This document shows positions 1-7,415 of a stretch of DNA of 25,119 nucleotides, one piece after another. Source of the DNA: Lentihominibacter faecis (GTDB lineage Bacteria > Bacillota > Clostridia > Peptostreptococcales > Anaerovoracaceae); assembly GCF_014306095.1 (NCBI RefSeq), contig NZ_JACRWC010000062.1, forward strand, positions 1 to 25,119. The letters run 5' to 3'. The position numbers and the translations under genes were made by a program. Each line of letters opens with the position of its first letter. The first letter of the stretch is position 1. The notes beneath the pieces were generated by a model that saw nothing but the letters and a program-made list of their open reading frames with translations, was not told where the DNA came from and ran no database searches.

Positions 1-67
1 CGTGTTATACTTTACTTGCAAGCAGGTATTGTAAACACGGGTTAGTTATAAAGGAGGATAACTGACA

Positions 68-1681
68 ATGAAACAACAGATTTACAATACTGCACTTTAT
101 CTTAGGTTAAGCCGAGATGATGAATTACAGGGCGAAAGTTCCAGCATTACCACACAAAGAAGTATGTTGCGTCTATATGCAAAAGAACATCATTTGAATG
201 TGATTGATGAATATATTGATGACGGCTGGTCGGGAACAAATTTTGAAAGACCGAGTTTCCAGAGAATGATTGAAGATATAGAGGCAGGAAAAATCAACTG
301 TGTTGTAACGAAAGACCTTTCCCGACTTGGCAGAAATTATATTATGACAGGACAATATACAGAATTGTATTTTCCCAGCCATAATGTCCGTTACATAGCG
401 ATTGACGACGGTGTAGACAGCGAAAAAGGCGAAAGTGAGATTGCACCATTTAAAAATATCATTAATGAATGGGTGGCAAGAGATACAAGCCGTAAAGTGA
501 AATCGGCATTTAAGACAAAATTTGCAGAGGGTGCGTATTATGGGGCTTATGCTCCGTTAGGATATAAGAAACACCCCGACATCAAAGGAAAACTGCTGGT
601 TGATGAGGAAACAAAATGGATTGTTGAAAAAATCTTCTCCCTAGCCTATCAAGGTTACGGTAGTGCAAAAATCACAAAGGTACTGCGAGAAGAAAAAGTT
701 CCGACAGCGTCTTGGCTGAATTTCACAAGGTACGGTACTTTTGCACACATCTTTGAGGGAAAGCCCGAAAGCAAGCGTTATGAGTGGACGATTGCTCATG
801 TCAAGGCAATCTTAAAAAGTGAAGTCTATATCGGAAACAGCGTTCATAATCGACAATCAACAGTTTCATTCAAGAGCAAGAAAAAAGTGCGTAAGCCCGA
901 AAGTGAATGGTTTCGAGTAGAAAATACCCATGAACCGATTATTGACAAGGAAGTGTTCTATCGTGTGCAGGAACAGATAAAATCAAGGCGTAGACAGACA
1001 AAGGAAAAAGCAACGCCGATATTTGCAGGGCTTGTCAAGTGTGCGGATTGTGGCTGGTCTATGCGGTTTGCGACAAATAAGGCAAATAAAACGCCATACA
1101 GTTATTATGCTTGCAGTTACTACGGGCAGTTTGGCAAAGGTACTTGTTCTATGCACTATATCCGTTATGATGTGTTGTATCAAGCCGTATTGGAACGATT
1201 GCAGTATTGGGCTAAGGCAGTACAGCAGGACGAAGAAAAGGTGTTGAATAAGATACAAAAGGCTGGCAATGCAGAGCGAATACGGGAAAAGAAGAAAAAG
1301 GCAAGTGCCTTGAAGAAAGCCGAGAACCGACAAAATGAGATTGACCGCTTGTTTGCGAAAATGTACGAAGATAGAGCCTGTGAGAAGATAACGGAACGAA
1401 ACTTCATCATGCTGTCGGGGAAATATCAGAAAGAACAGATAGAACTGGAACAGCAGATAACCAACCTAAGAGAAGAATTAAGTAAAATGGAACAGGATAT
1501 GATAGGTGCTGAAAGGTGGATTGAGTTAATCAAGGAGTATTCCGTACCAAAGGAACTGACAGCACCGTTATTAAATGCAATGATAGAAAAAATCCTTATT
1601 CACGAAGCAACAACGAATGAGGAGAACGAAAGAATACAGGAAATAGAGATATATTACCGATTTATTGGAAAAGTAGACTGA
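68..1681 (+). CDS. Large serine recombinase (integrase of a conjugative or mobilisable element)
   Basis: A 537-residue site-specific recombinase that would cut and rejoin the ends of an integrated element. The N-terminal resolvase domain (about residues 8-160) has the nucleophile serine in YLRLSRDDE (Ser15) and the conserved TKDLSRLGRNY block. A recombinase domain follows (GAYAPLGYKK near residue 155), then a zinc ribbon with CADCG and further cysteines near residues 330-350, then a Lys/Glu-rich coiled-coil region (about 385-480). Length and order match the large serine recombinases of clostridial Tn4451/Tn5397-like elements (family knowledge). The start has an AAGGAGG site at 52-58. It is read toward the phosphonate operon and ends next to what looks like an element boundary, the usual place for such a gene. 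Its codon use is more AT-rich than the operon downstream, consistent with acquisition. Which element it belongs to cannot be told, because the rest lies left of the window. Confidence 0.93.
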   Translation: MKQQIYNTALYLRLSRDDELQGESSSITTQRSMLRLYAKEHHLNVIDEYIDDGWSGTNFERPSFQRMIEDIEAGKINCVVTKDLSRLGRNYIMTGQYTELYFPSHNVRYIAIDDGVDSEKGESEIAPFKNIINEWVARDTSRKVKSAFKTKFAEGAYYGAYAPLGYKKHPDIKGKLLVDEETKWIVEKIFSLAYQGYGSAKITKVLREEKVPTASWLNFTRYGTFAHIFEGKPESKRYEWTIAHVKAILKSEVYIGNSVHNRQSTVSFKSKKKVRKPESEWFRVENTHEPIIDKEVFYRVQEQIKSRRRQTKEKATPIFAGLVKCADCGWSMRFATNKANKTPYSYYACSYYGQFGKGTCSMHYIRYDVLYQAVLERLQYWAKAVQQDEEKVLNKIQKAGNAERIREKKKKASALKKAENRQNEIDRLFAKMYEDRACEKITERNFIMLSGKYQKEQIELEQQITNLREELSKMEQDMIGAERWIELIKEYSVPKELTAPLLNAMIEKILIHEATTNEENERIQEIEIYYRFIGKVD

Positions 1682-1684
1682 TAA

Positions 1685-1753
1685 AGAGGGTTCATATCTT
1701 TAACTAAGGGAAACTGGGTGATCATTTCCGGAACAGGAAGCGGGATGATATAA
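1685..1753 (+). pseudogene. C-terminal remnant of a host gene cut by the integrated element
   Basis: A reading frame open from just after the recombinase stop encodes about 22 residues ending KGNWVIISGTGSGMI and a TAA stop. It has no start codon or ribosome binding site, and a Rho-independent terminator follows directly. This is the pattern left when a serine recombinase inserts an element inside a gene. The peptide vaguely recalls the C-terminal strand of pyruvate kinase-like alpha/beta domains, but it is too short to identify. The disrupted-gene reading is an inference. Confidence 0.4.
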
Positions 1754-1771
1754 GAATTATAGTGGAGAAGG

Positions 1772-1806
1772 AAGCAGGCTTTGTGTGAGATTGACCTGCT
1801 TTTTTT
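1772..1806 (+). terminator. Rho-independent terminator
   Basis: The arms AAGCAGG (1772-1778) and CCTGCTT (1795-1801) pair perfectly across a 16-nt loop and run into six to seven T. It would end transcription from the recombinase and from the truncated frame before the phosphonate operon promoter. Confidence 0.7.
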
Positions 1807-1864
1807 ATACAATCAGTATCTTTAACATATCTTTAGACTTTCTTTATGGAATGTGAAGCAGGGC

Positions 1865-1896
1865 TTGAATATGCCTTTAGGCAGAGCTGTTATAGT
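1865..1896 (+). promoter_or_regulatory. Candidate promoter of the phosphonate operon (extended -10)
   Basis: An extended -10 TGT-TATAGT lies at 1888-1896, with TTGAAT at 1865-1870 as a possible but widely spaced (20 nt) -35. The spacer contains a small palindrome, GCCTTTAGGC (1873-1882), which could be an operator. The predicted RNA would carry an ~80-nt leader before the first gene, and the preceding terminator leaves this as the nearest plausible start of transcription. Confidence 0.5.
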
Positions 1897-1981
1897 AGAA
1901 CCATCAAGAAAACCTGAGTGAATTATCCAGATCGAATCAAATAAATCGAAATTTCTGGAAGGATGAAAAGGAGGAATAAAA

Positions 1982-2827
1982 ATGTATAACAGAACCTACA
2001 CAGGAAAAATCAAGTTAGCGGTACTCGACACTGCAGGAACTTTCTGCGACGGCCCTGGAGATTTGAGAGCAAGATGGCCGAAAGATGACCTTAGAGGCTG
2101 TAAAGCTCCGGTAATTCCTTTCTACGAAGCTCTGCAGCAGTTTGGAATCGAATGTGACTGGGCTGAAATCAGAAAGCCAATGGGTAACTTCAAGCCGACT
2201 CACCTGAGAATGCTGCTGAACCTGCCGGAAATTTCCGCACAGTGGGAAGAAAAGTATGGACGTCATTGGAACGAAGACGATTTTGATGCTGTACTGGCTG
2301 CTTTCCGTCCGCTGATGTCCAAGTACATCGTTGACGAAGACCTGGCAAGACCGGTAAAAGGCGCAGAAGAATGTATCAACAAGCTGAGAGAAGCCGGAAT
2401 CCTGGTTGGATGCGACACTGGATACTATGAAGAAGATTCCATGGCACTGAACAAAGTTCTGGAAGATAAATTCGGAATGAAGTTTGATGTGGTGACCAAT
2501 TCTGAAAAGGTTCCGGGCAGACCAACACCGTTCATGGTATATGACTGCATGCTGAGTGCTTACGAAATCACAAAAGAACCGATACCTTGTGAAGCAGTAG
2601 TTAAGATCGATGATACAGCTCCGGGTATGATTTGCGGAAACAATGCAGGTGCATGGACTATCGGTCTCTATGCTTCCGGTTCCAACAATTATGATCAGCT
2701 GGCAGCTTCCAAGCCAGACTTCTTAGTACCAGACGTATCTTATGTACCGGAAATCATCTTCGGTCAGATTGAACCAAGACTTAGAAGAGGTGAAAAACCG
2801 GGACAGGGATTAATCGAAACGATTTAA
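1982..2827 (+). CDS. phnX: Phosphonoacetaldehyde hydrolase-like HAD enzyme
   Basis: A 281-residue haloacid dehalogenase-superfamily enzyme. It would hydrolyse phosphonoacetaldehyde to acetaldehyde and phosphate, cleaving the C-P bond in the cytoplasm. Visible landmarks are the HAD nucleophile motif LDTAGT (Asp16), RKPMGNFK whose Lys71 aligns with the Schiff-base lysine (Lys53 in Bacillus cereus PhnX), the TGYY block (residues 146-149), GRPTPFM (179-185) and the acidic motif KIDDTAPGM, with Asp211 in the Mg2+-binding place. Two oddities: about 14 extra residues lie between the nucleophile and the cap lysine compared with the B. cereus enzyme, and the second acidic residue of the last motif (GDTVSD in B. 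cereus) is Gly215. The start has AAAGGAGG at 1968-1975. The PhnW partner gene in the same operon supports the call, but a related phosphonatase with another substrate is possible. Confidence 0.85.
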   Translation: MYNRTYTGKIKLAVLDTAGTFCDGPGDLRARWPKDDLRGCKAPVIPFYEALQQFGIECDWAEIRKPMGNFKPTHLRMLLNLPEISAQWEEKYGRHWNEDDFDAVLAAFRPLMSKYIVDEDLARPVKGAEECINKLREAGILVGCDTGYYEEDSMALNKVLEDKFGMKFDVVTNSEKVPGRPTPFMVYDCMLSAYEITKEPIPCEAVVKIDDTAPGMICGNNAGAWTIGLYASGSNNYDQLAASKPDFLVPDVSYVPEIIFGQIEPRLRRGEKPGQGLIETI

Positions 2828-2902
2828 GGCATCCTACGATAAAAAATCAGGCGATGCGTGATGCTTATCTGGAACGAAAATGATATACACGATTTGATGG
2901 AA

Positions 2903-2938
2903 AGGGACACCCGTAGGCGAAAAATACAGGGTGTCTCT
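2903..2938 (+). promoter_or_regulatory. Intercistronic hairpin before the transporter gene
   Basis: AGGGACACCC (2903-2912) pairs with GGGTGTCTCT (2929-2938) over 10 bp with one G-U. No T-run follows, so it is more likely an RNA processing or stability element than a full terminator. It sits in a 161-nt gap that otherwise holds no gene. Confidence 0.5.
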
Positions 2939-2988
2939 CGTCCTATAAATACGATATATCGAAATAAGAGAGAAAAGGAGGGAGTTCT

Positions 2989-4320
2989 ATGAATGATGAC
3001 AATGGTCAAAAAAATGTAAAGATGCTGGGTTATACGCCGGAACAGTATAAGTTATTTACCAAGAATGCATGGATCGTGTTGCTGGCTTTCTCAGTGCTGT
3101 ACTGTATGTTGTACTGTGGAAGACAGAACATCAATTATATCATGCCAGCCATGATGCAGGAGGAAGGCTGGACAGAACTGGATCTGGGGATTCTGGCATC
3201 AGTACTGTTCTGGACTTATGGGCTTGGACATTTATTTAATGGCAGACTAGGTGAAATTTTCGGTGTAAATAAGTTTATCGTAGCAGGAATGTTCCTGTCA
3301 GCGATCGCAAATTTGCTGATCGGTTTTCAGTCAAGCCTTGTTATCATAGCGATTCTTTGGGGATTTAATGGCTATTTCCAGTCTATGCTCTGGTCGCCGG
3401 GAATGGCGCTACTGGCAAACTGGTGGCCGGGACACAGAAGAGGCTTTGCGACAGGTCTGGCAAACGGATTTTCGGGACTTGGTCAGGTATGTGCGGCCTT
3501 GGCGGTATCACTATCTATTATCATTCTGCCTGGCTTTGGATGGAAAGCGGGATTTATCATTCCGGCTGCTATCATGATCCTCACGGGAATCATTTACCTG
3601 TTCTTTATCAAAGACAGTCCGAAGAAGATTGGACTGAAAGACTATGTGGATCCGGATGCTGTGAAAATGGAAAAGGATGAGGAACTACGAGAGCTGGTTT
3701 CTCAGAAGGGTAAGCTGTATCCGTACATACATTTGTTCAAACAGTGGAGATTTGACTGCTGGCTGTTGATTATTGCCAGCTCCAGTATTGCAAGATACGG
3801 GCTGCTTACATGGATCCCGACGTACTATGTACAGAACTTTGGCGTTGACATTAAAGAGGGAGCACTGGGGACGATTCTGTTACCTCTGGGGATGGCATTT
3901 GGAACATTTATCATTCCTACGATATCAGATAAATATTTCTCAGAAAACAGACTGCCGATGGTTATCATTTGTGCAGCGGCTGCGGGACTGACAGTATTTA
4001 TCTTCCGGGGAATCGATCCGGGGCCTATCGCTGGCATGCTGTTGTTCAGTGCTGGATTCTTCATCTATGGAATCAACGGTATTGTTTGGGCGTATGCTAT
4101 CGATGTTGGTGGAAGAGTATTCGCTGGAACGGCTGCGGGGATTCTGGACTGCTTTGCATACCTTGGAGCAGCAGTGCAGGCGATCATTTTCGGAAGCGTA
4201 TTGACAAGTACTGGAAACTGGACTTTAGTGTTCACCGCTATCGTAGGTGTTTGCGCTGGAATGATCCTGCTCTCCATTATTGCAGGATGGGGTCTGAATA
4301 AGAAGAAAGACATTGTATAG
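2989..4320 (+). CDS. MFS transporter of the GlpT/organophosphate:phosphate antiporter family, probable phosphonate importer
   Basis: A 443-residue inner-membrane protein with the hydrophobic pattern of a 12-helix major facilitator. The OPA-family signature is clear at residues 124-146 (WGFNGYFQSMLWSPG then ANWWP). Two arginines that bind the phosphate group in E. coli GlpT, Arg45 and Arg269, fall at the same residue numbers here (YCGR45QN and IAR269YG). That indicates a phosphate- or phosphonate-bearing substrate. Its place between a PhnX-like hydrolase and PhnW makes 2-aminoethylphosphonate or a related phosphonate the likely cargo (inference). It would therefore replace the ABC-type PhnCDE or PhnSTUV importers of many phosphonate clusters, none of which is in the window. 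The AAAGGAGGGAG site at 2974-2984 fixes the start. Confidence 0.85.
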   Translation: MNDDNGQKNVKMLGYTPEQYKLFTKNAWIVLLAFSVLYCMLYCGRQNINYIMPAMMQEEGWTELDLGILASVLFWTYGLGHLFNGRLGEIFGVNKFIVAGMFLSAIANLLIGFQSSLVIIAILWGFNGYFQSMLWSPGMALLANWWPGHRRGFATGLANGFSGLGQVCAALAVSLSIIILPGFGWKAGFIIPAAIMILTGIIYLFFIKDSPKKIGLKDYVDPDAVKMEKDEELRELVSQKGKLYPYIHLFKQWRFDCWLLIIASSSIARYGLLTWIPTYYVQNFGVDIKEGALGTILLPLGMAFGTFIIPTISDKYFSENRLPMVIICAAAAGLTVFIFRGIDPGPIAGMLLFSAGFFIYGINGIVWAYAIDVGGRVFAGTAAGILDCFAYLGAAVQAIIFGSVLTSTGNWTLVFTAIVGVCAGMILLSIIAGWGLNKKKDIV

Positions 4321-4331
4321 CCGATAGGAGG

Positions 4332-4352
4332 GGCGGCGTGAAATACGCCGCC
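4332..4352 (+). promoter_or_regulatory. Intercistronic GC-rich hairpin
   Basis: GGCGGCGT (4332-4339) and ACGCCGCC (4345-4352) form a perfect 8-bp stem with loop GAAAT just after the transporter stop. No T-run follows. It is probably an mRNA stability or partial termination element inside the operon. Confidence 0.55.
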
Positions 4353-4401
4353 TACAGGCATAAAAGTGTAATGTATTTTTTAGTAGAAAAGGAGGAGCAA
4401 A

Positions 4402-5529
4402 ATGGAATATCCTAAAGTAAAAAGAAACGTACTGTTAAACCCAGGTCCGGCTACAACAACTGATACCGTTAAATACGCACAGGTGGTTCCTGATATCTGT
4501 CCGAGAGAAAAAGAATTCGGCGATATCATGAAGAAGATGGGAGAAGACCTGGTTAAGATCGTTCACGGTGACCTCAACAAGTACACTGCAGTACTGTTCA
4601 CGGGATCTGGCACGATCAACATCGACGCTTGTGTAAACTCTCTGGTACCGGAAGGAAAGAAGATCCTTGTTCTCAATAATGGAGCATATTCCGGAAGAGC
4701 TGCGGAAGTGGCGGAATATTATCATATGGATCATGTAAACCTGAAACTGCCGATCACAGAACCGATCGATGTTGATAAGGCAGAAGAAGCGATCAAAGCT
4801 GACCCGGACATCGCTGTGGTATACTGCTGCCACCACGAAACGGGTACTGGTATTCTGAACCCGATCAGGGAAATCGGTGCTGTAGCTCATAAATACGGCA
4901 AGGTCATGGTTGTAGATACCACTTCCACATACGCTATGATTCCGATCGATATGGATAAAGATAATCTGGATTTTATCATGGCATCCGCTCAGAAGGGTCT
5001 TATGTCCATGACAGGGCTGTCCTATGTGATCGGTAATACAGAAATGATCGAAGCTTCCAAGGATTATCCGACCAGATCATACTACACGAACCTGTTCATG
5101 CAGTATGACTTCATCAAGAACAAGGGTGAAATGCATTTCACACCTCCGGTACAGACTATTTATGCTACCAGACAGGCAATCAAGGAGTACTGGGAAGAAG
5201 GCGAAGAAGGCAAGTGGGCTAGGCATCAGTCCGTATGGGAAGCGTTGTATAAGGGTCTTGACAAATTGGGATTCAAGACTATCATCCCACGTGAATTCCA
5301 GTCGAAGCTGGTGATCTCAGTTCTTTATCCGAATGATCCGAACTGGGATTTTACCAGAGTTCACGATTATCTATATGAAAGAGGATTCACGATTTATCCA
5401 GGAAAAGTTTCCGACTTGCCGACATTCCGTCTGTGTGCCTTGGGGATCATCGTACCTAAGGACATTGAAGACTTCTTCGAATGCTTGGAAACTGGCCTGA
5501 ATGAGATGAACATCAAGGTTCAGTATTAA
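4402..5529 (+). CDS. phnW: 2-aminoethylphosphonate:pyruvate transaminase
   Basis: A 375-residue fold-type I PLP aminotransferase of class V. It moves the amino group of 2-aminoethylphosphonate to pyruvate, giving phosphonoacetaldehyde (substrate of the hydrolase upstream) and alanine. Visible features are the N-terminal LLNPGPATTT (residues 11-20), GSGTINID (68-75), HHETGTG (144-150), VDTTST with Asp172 placed to hold the PLP ring nitrogen, and SAQKGL with Lys198 as the Schiff-base lysine (Lys194 in the Salmonella enzyme). Length is normal for PhnW. The start is set by AAAGGAGGAG at 4388-4397. It is the last gene of the operon, 81 nt after the transporter and before a strong terminator. Close relatives include serine-pyruvate and alanine-glyoxylate transaminases, but the neighbours favour PhnW. 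Confidence 0.93.
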   Translation: MEYPKVKRNVLLNPGPATTTDTVKYAQVVPDICPREKEFGDIMKKMGEDLVKIVHGDLNKYTAVLFTGSGTINIDACVNSLVPEGKKILVLNNGAYSGRAAEVAEYYHMDHVNLKLPITEPIDVDKAEEAIKADPDIAVVYCCHHETGTGILNPIREIGAVAHKYGKVMVVDTTSTYAMIPIDMDKDNLDFIMASAQKGLMSMTGLSYVIGNTEMIEASKDYPTRSYYTNLFMQYDFIKNKGEMHFTPPVQTIYATRQAIKEYWEEGEEGKWARHQSVWEALYKGLDKLGFKTIIPREFQSKLVISVLYPNDPNWDFTRVHDYLYERGFTIYPGKVSDLPTFRLCALGIIVPKDIEDFFECLETGLNEMNIKVQY

Positions 5530-5590
5530 ACACCTCGCCAGATAAAACAATGATATGCCAAGCAACATAAAACTCCTTTGAAGCAGAAGA

Positions 5591-5643
5591 ACGGGGCTGA
5601 CGCATTAACGATTTTAAATTGTTAATGCGTCAGCCCCGTTTTT
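5591..5643 (+). terminator. Strong Rho-independent terminator of the phosphonate operon
   Basis: A perfect 19-bp stem (5591-5609 with 5621-5639, ACGGGGCTGACGCATTAAC and its complement) closes an 11-nt loop and is followed by TTTTT. Its 3' arm is nearly duplicated at 6094-6114. Confidence 0.92.
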
Positions 5644-5772
5644 CTAAAAGAAAGTTCATTCTTTTTCAGGTCCTTTGCAATACAATTCAACGATTCCATG
5701 TGCCCCTTGGAAAGTCTGCTGAGGTGGAACCCGTCAGCATTCATCCTAACTGCTTCGTAATTCAAGATTAAC

Positions 5773-5880
5773 GATGAAACGCCTTCTAATTCATGCTCCT
5801 TACAAAGGCGTTCATCCTTATTTTGAGATATTGCGATTTCAGGATGAAAAGCCTTCTAAAGCTTTCCATTTTTTCATCCT
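5773..5880. repeat. Two adjacent GGATGA-type inverted repeats
   Basis: Hairpin one: GATGAAACGCCTT (5773-5785) with AAGGCGTTCATC (5805-5816), 12 bp with one bulged A. Hairpin two: AGGATGAAAA (5841-5850) with TTTTCATCCT (5871-5880), 10 bp perfect. Both start with GATGAAA(C/A)GCCTTCTAA (5773-5789 and 5844-5860). The 11-mer TCATCCTTATT (5812-5822) occurs three more times at 24.9 kb, so this is a dispersed family. The stretch 5644-6124 contains no convincing gene. Confidence 0.6.
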
Positions 5881-6000
5881 GACTCGCACCAGATATATCA
5901 CTGGATCAAAAAATCAAGATAATCTTCCGACAACAAGTCGTCTTCATTGCATGACACGTTAGAATACAGGCACTGCCTGCAAACCAAATCCGCATAAAAA

Positions 6001-6032
6001 TATCTCCAACCATACAACTACGGCTGGAGATA
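6001..6032 (-). terminator. Terminator facing the response regulator gene
   Basis: TATCTCCA-CC and its complement GG-TGGAGATA form an 11-bp stem with one mismatch or wobble. On the minus strand the hairpin runs into TTTTT, about 90 nt beyond the response regulator stop. On the plus strand a mixed T-rich run follows, so it may act in both directions. Confidence 0.6.
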
Positions 6033-6065
6033 GAAAAATTTTGTTTTTTATCTGTCTACTTGACA

Positions 6066-6091
6066 GTGAGCTGTTCAAAGGAGCAGCTCAC
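6066..6091 (-). repeat. Short inverted repeat downstream of the response regulator
   Basis: GTGAGCTG (6066-6073) and CAGCTCAC (6084-6091) form a perfect 8-bp stem with a 10-nt loop. It may help 3' end formation of the response regulator mRNA. No T-run follows directly. Confidence 0.4.
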
Positions 6092-6093
6092 AC

Positions 6094-6114
6094 GTTAATG
6101 CGACAGCCCCGTTT
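6094..6114. repeat. Partial copy of the phosphonate operon terminator arm
   Basis: These 21 nt match 5621-5641, the 3' arm of the upstream terminator plus its first T residues, at 20 of 21 positions, but lack the matching 5' arm. It may be a remnant of a duplicated terminator. Confidence 0.6.
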
Positions 6115-6124
6115 GCTAATGCGT

Positions 6125-6844
6125 TTATTCTTTTGGAACTACCAGCTTATAGCCAACGCCTCGCACCGTATAAATGTACTGTGGTGCGCCAGGGACTGTT
6201 TCCAGCTTTTTTCTCAGGTTGCTGATATGCACCATGACAGTCCGGACATCCTCTTCAAGTCCGTATGTATTCCAGAGACTGTCGAAAATCTGGCGGCTGG
6301 TGAATACCCGGTTGGGATATTTACAAAAAAGCACCAGCATTTCGAATTCTTTAGCGGTCAAATGGATCGGAGTGCCGGAAACGACTGCGGTGTGCGCCGA
6401 CAGATCGATCTGCAGATCACCGGCAGACAGCATGTTTCGTTCTTCCGTATATTCGTCACTTTGTGTACCGCCGGAAAGATTGCGGCGCCGCAGGTGTGCT
6501 TTGACGCGTGCTACCAGTTCAGCAGGGCTGAACGGTTTTGTGATATAGTCATCGCCCCCGATGGAAAGCCCCAGGACTTTGTCCATATCCTGATCACGGC
6601 AGCTGACAAAAAGGATCGGAACATCGCTTTGCTCCCGGATCCTGCCGCAGAGTTCGATCCCGGAAAGACCGGGCATGACCACATCTAAAAGGATGAGATC
6701 CGGTTTTTCCTTTTGAGCAAGCTCTGCAGCTTTGGTGCTTTCGGTGGTCCATACCACCTCGTAGCCTTCCCTGGAAAGATAGAGCTTGATCAGCTGTATG
6801 ATCTCCATTTCGTTATCGACGACCATGATTTTATCCTGAGCCAT
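6125..6844 (-). CDS. OmpR/PhoB-family response regulator, orphan
   Basis: A 239-residue two-component response regulator. The receiver domain (residues 1-118) has the acidic pocket VVDNE (Asp10, Glu12), the phosphoacceptor Asp55 in LLDVVMPG, and Lys103 in TKPF. A winged-helix DNA-binding domain of OmpR type fills about residues 140-237 (LTAKEFEMLVLF, RTVMVHISNLRKKLE, YTVRGVGYKLV). The frame is open 24 nt further to a TTG. The ATG at 6844 is preferred because AAAGGA (6854-6859 region, minus strand) lies about ten nt before it, while the TTG has no such site. No histidine kinase is adjacent on either side, so its signal and targets are unknown. It is transcribed away from the rnf operon. Confidence 0.92.
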   Translation of the reverse strand: MAQDKIMVVDNEMEIIQLIKLYLSREGYEVVWTTESTKAAELAQKEKPDLILLDVVMPGLSGIELCGRIREQSDVPILFVSCRDQDMDKVLGLSIGGDDYITKPFSPAELVARVKAHLRRRNLSGGTQSDEYTEERNMLSAGDLQIDLSAHTAVVSGTPIHLTAKEFEMLVLFCKYPNRVFTSRQIFDSLWNTYGLEEDVRTVMVHISNLRKKLETVPGAPQYIYTVRGVGYKLVVPKE

Positions 6845-7190
6845 TTGTAAAGATCCTTTCTGCTGCAATATGCATTTGATCGTGATGGCCTGACTGCAGC
6901 TCAGACGGCTTTGCTTCTACATTATATTTTAATCGAAAATCTGCGGAAACACAAGGAATCAGGCTTGTTTTTCGCGGTATTTTTGCAGCTGCAAAGCGGC
7001 ATGCGCGCCGGAGGCTTTGCAGGAGAAAAAAGAGTGCCGCAAAGGGAAAGGACTGTTAAATTTCTGCTTAAATTTCAATAAAAAAGGCACTGAGTTGCGG
7101 ACATTTTTCAGAATTCTTGTAAAATAGATGATGGAGGCAGATATGTACCGGAGAAAGAACAATGTTTTTGTAGATTTTTAAGATGGTTTG
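6845..7190. other. Intergenic region between divergent response regulator and rnf operon
   Basis: I see no gene. An imperfect GC-rich dyad lies at 6989-7022 (CTGCAAAGC with GCTTTGCAG, nine bp, plus an inner GGC/GCC). The response regulator promoter should lie near 6870-6960 but no clear consensus is visible. Confidence 0.4.
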
Positions 7191-7199
7191 TGTTATAGT
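7171..7199 (+). promoter_or_regulatory. Candidate rnf operon promoter (extended -10)
   Basis: TGT-TATAGT at 7191-7199 is an extended -10 box identical to the one before the phosphonate operon. The -35 is weak: TAGATT at 7171-7176 with 17-nt spacing, or TTGTAG at 7168-7173 with 20. Transcription would start near 7206 and leave a ~210-nt leader. Confidence 0.5.
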
Positions 7200-7210
7200 C
7201 TTAGACGTGA

Positions 7211-7371
7211 GAGACTGTTTTCCCCTTAGAAGACAGTCTCCTGCATAAAAAATAGTTGTTTTATCAAAAACTCTGTGTACTATTGTTTAAAATACTCCTC
7301 GTGACGTTATAAATTTGTCGTCATTACGCTACTGATTTGCGGTGTGACCGGCGGAAACCCGGGCCCTCAGT
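7211..7371 (+). promoter_or_regulatory. Structured 5' leader of the rnf operon
   Basis: Hairpin one: 7211-7221 with 7230-7240, 11 bp with one G-U, loop CCCCTTAG, right at the predicted RNA 5' end. A weaker pairing AATAGT/ACTATT (7250-7255, 7279-7284) follows, then TGACG/CGTCA (7302-7306, 7319-7323), then ACTGA/TCAGT (7331-7335, 7367-7371) enclosing a GC-rich core. No clear terminator hairpin with T-run is present. I do not recognise a known riboswitch. The folds are hand-read and only the first is strong. Confidence 0.35.
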
Positions 7372-7415
7372 GCTAAATTTTTAACGATCGCAGGAAGGAA
7401 AGGAAGGTTTTGAAA

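Noticed and set aside
5774-5962. 62-codon frame in the gap after phnW
   Set aside because: It is made of the inverted repeats, with no ribosome site and no family resemblance.
6041-6688. 215-codon plus-strand frame over the response regulator
   Set aside because: It is the antisense shadow of a well-supported OmpR-family gene and shows no family motifs.
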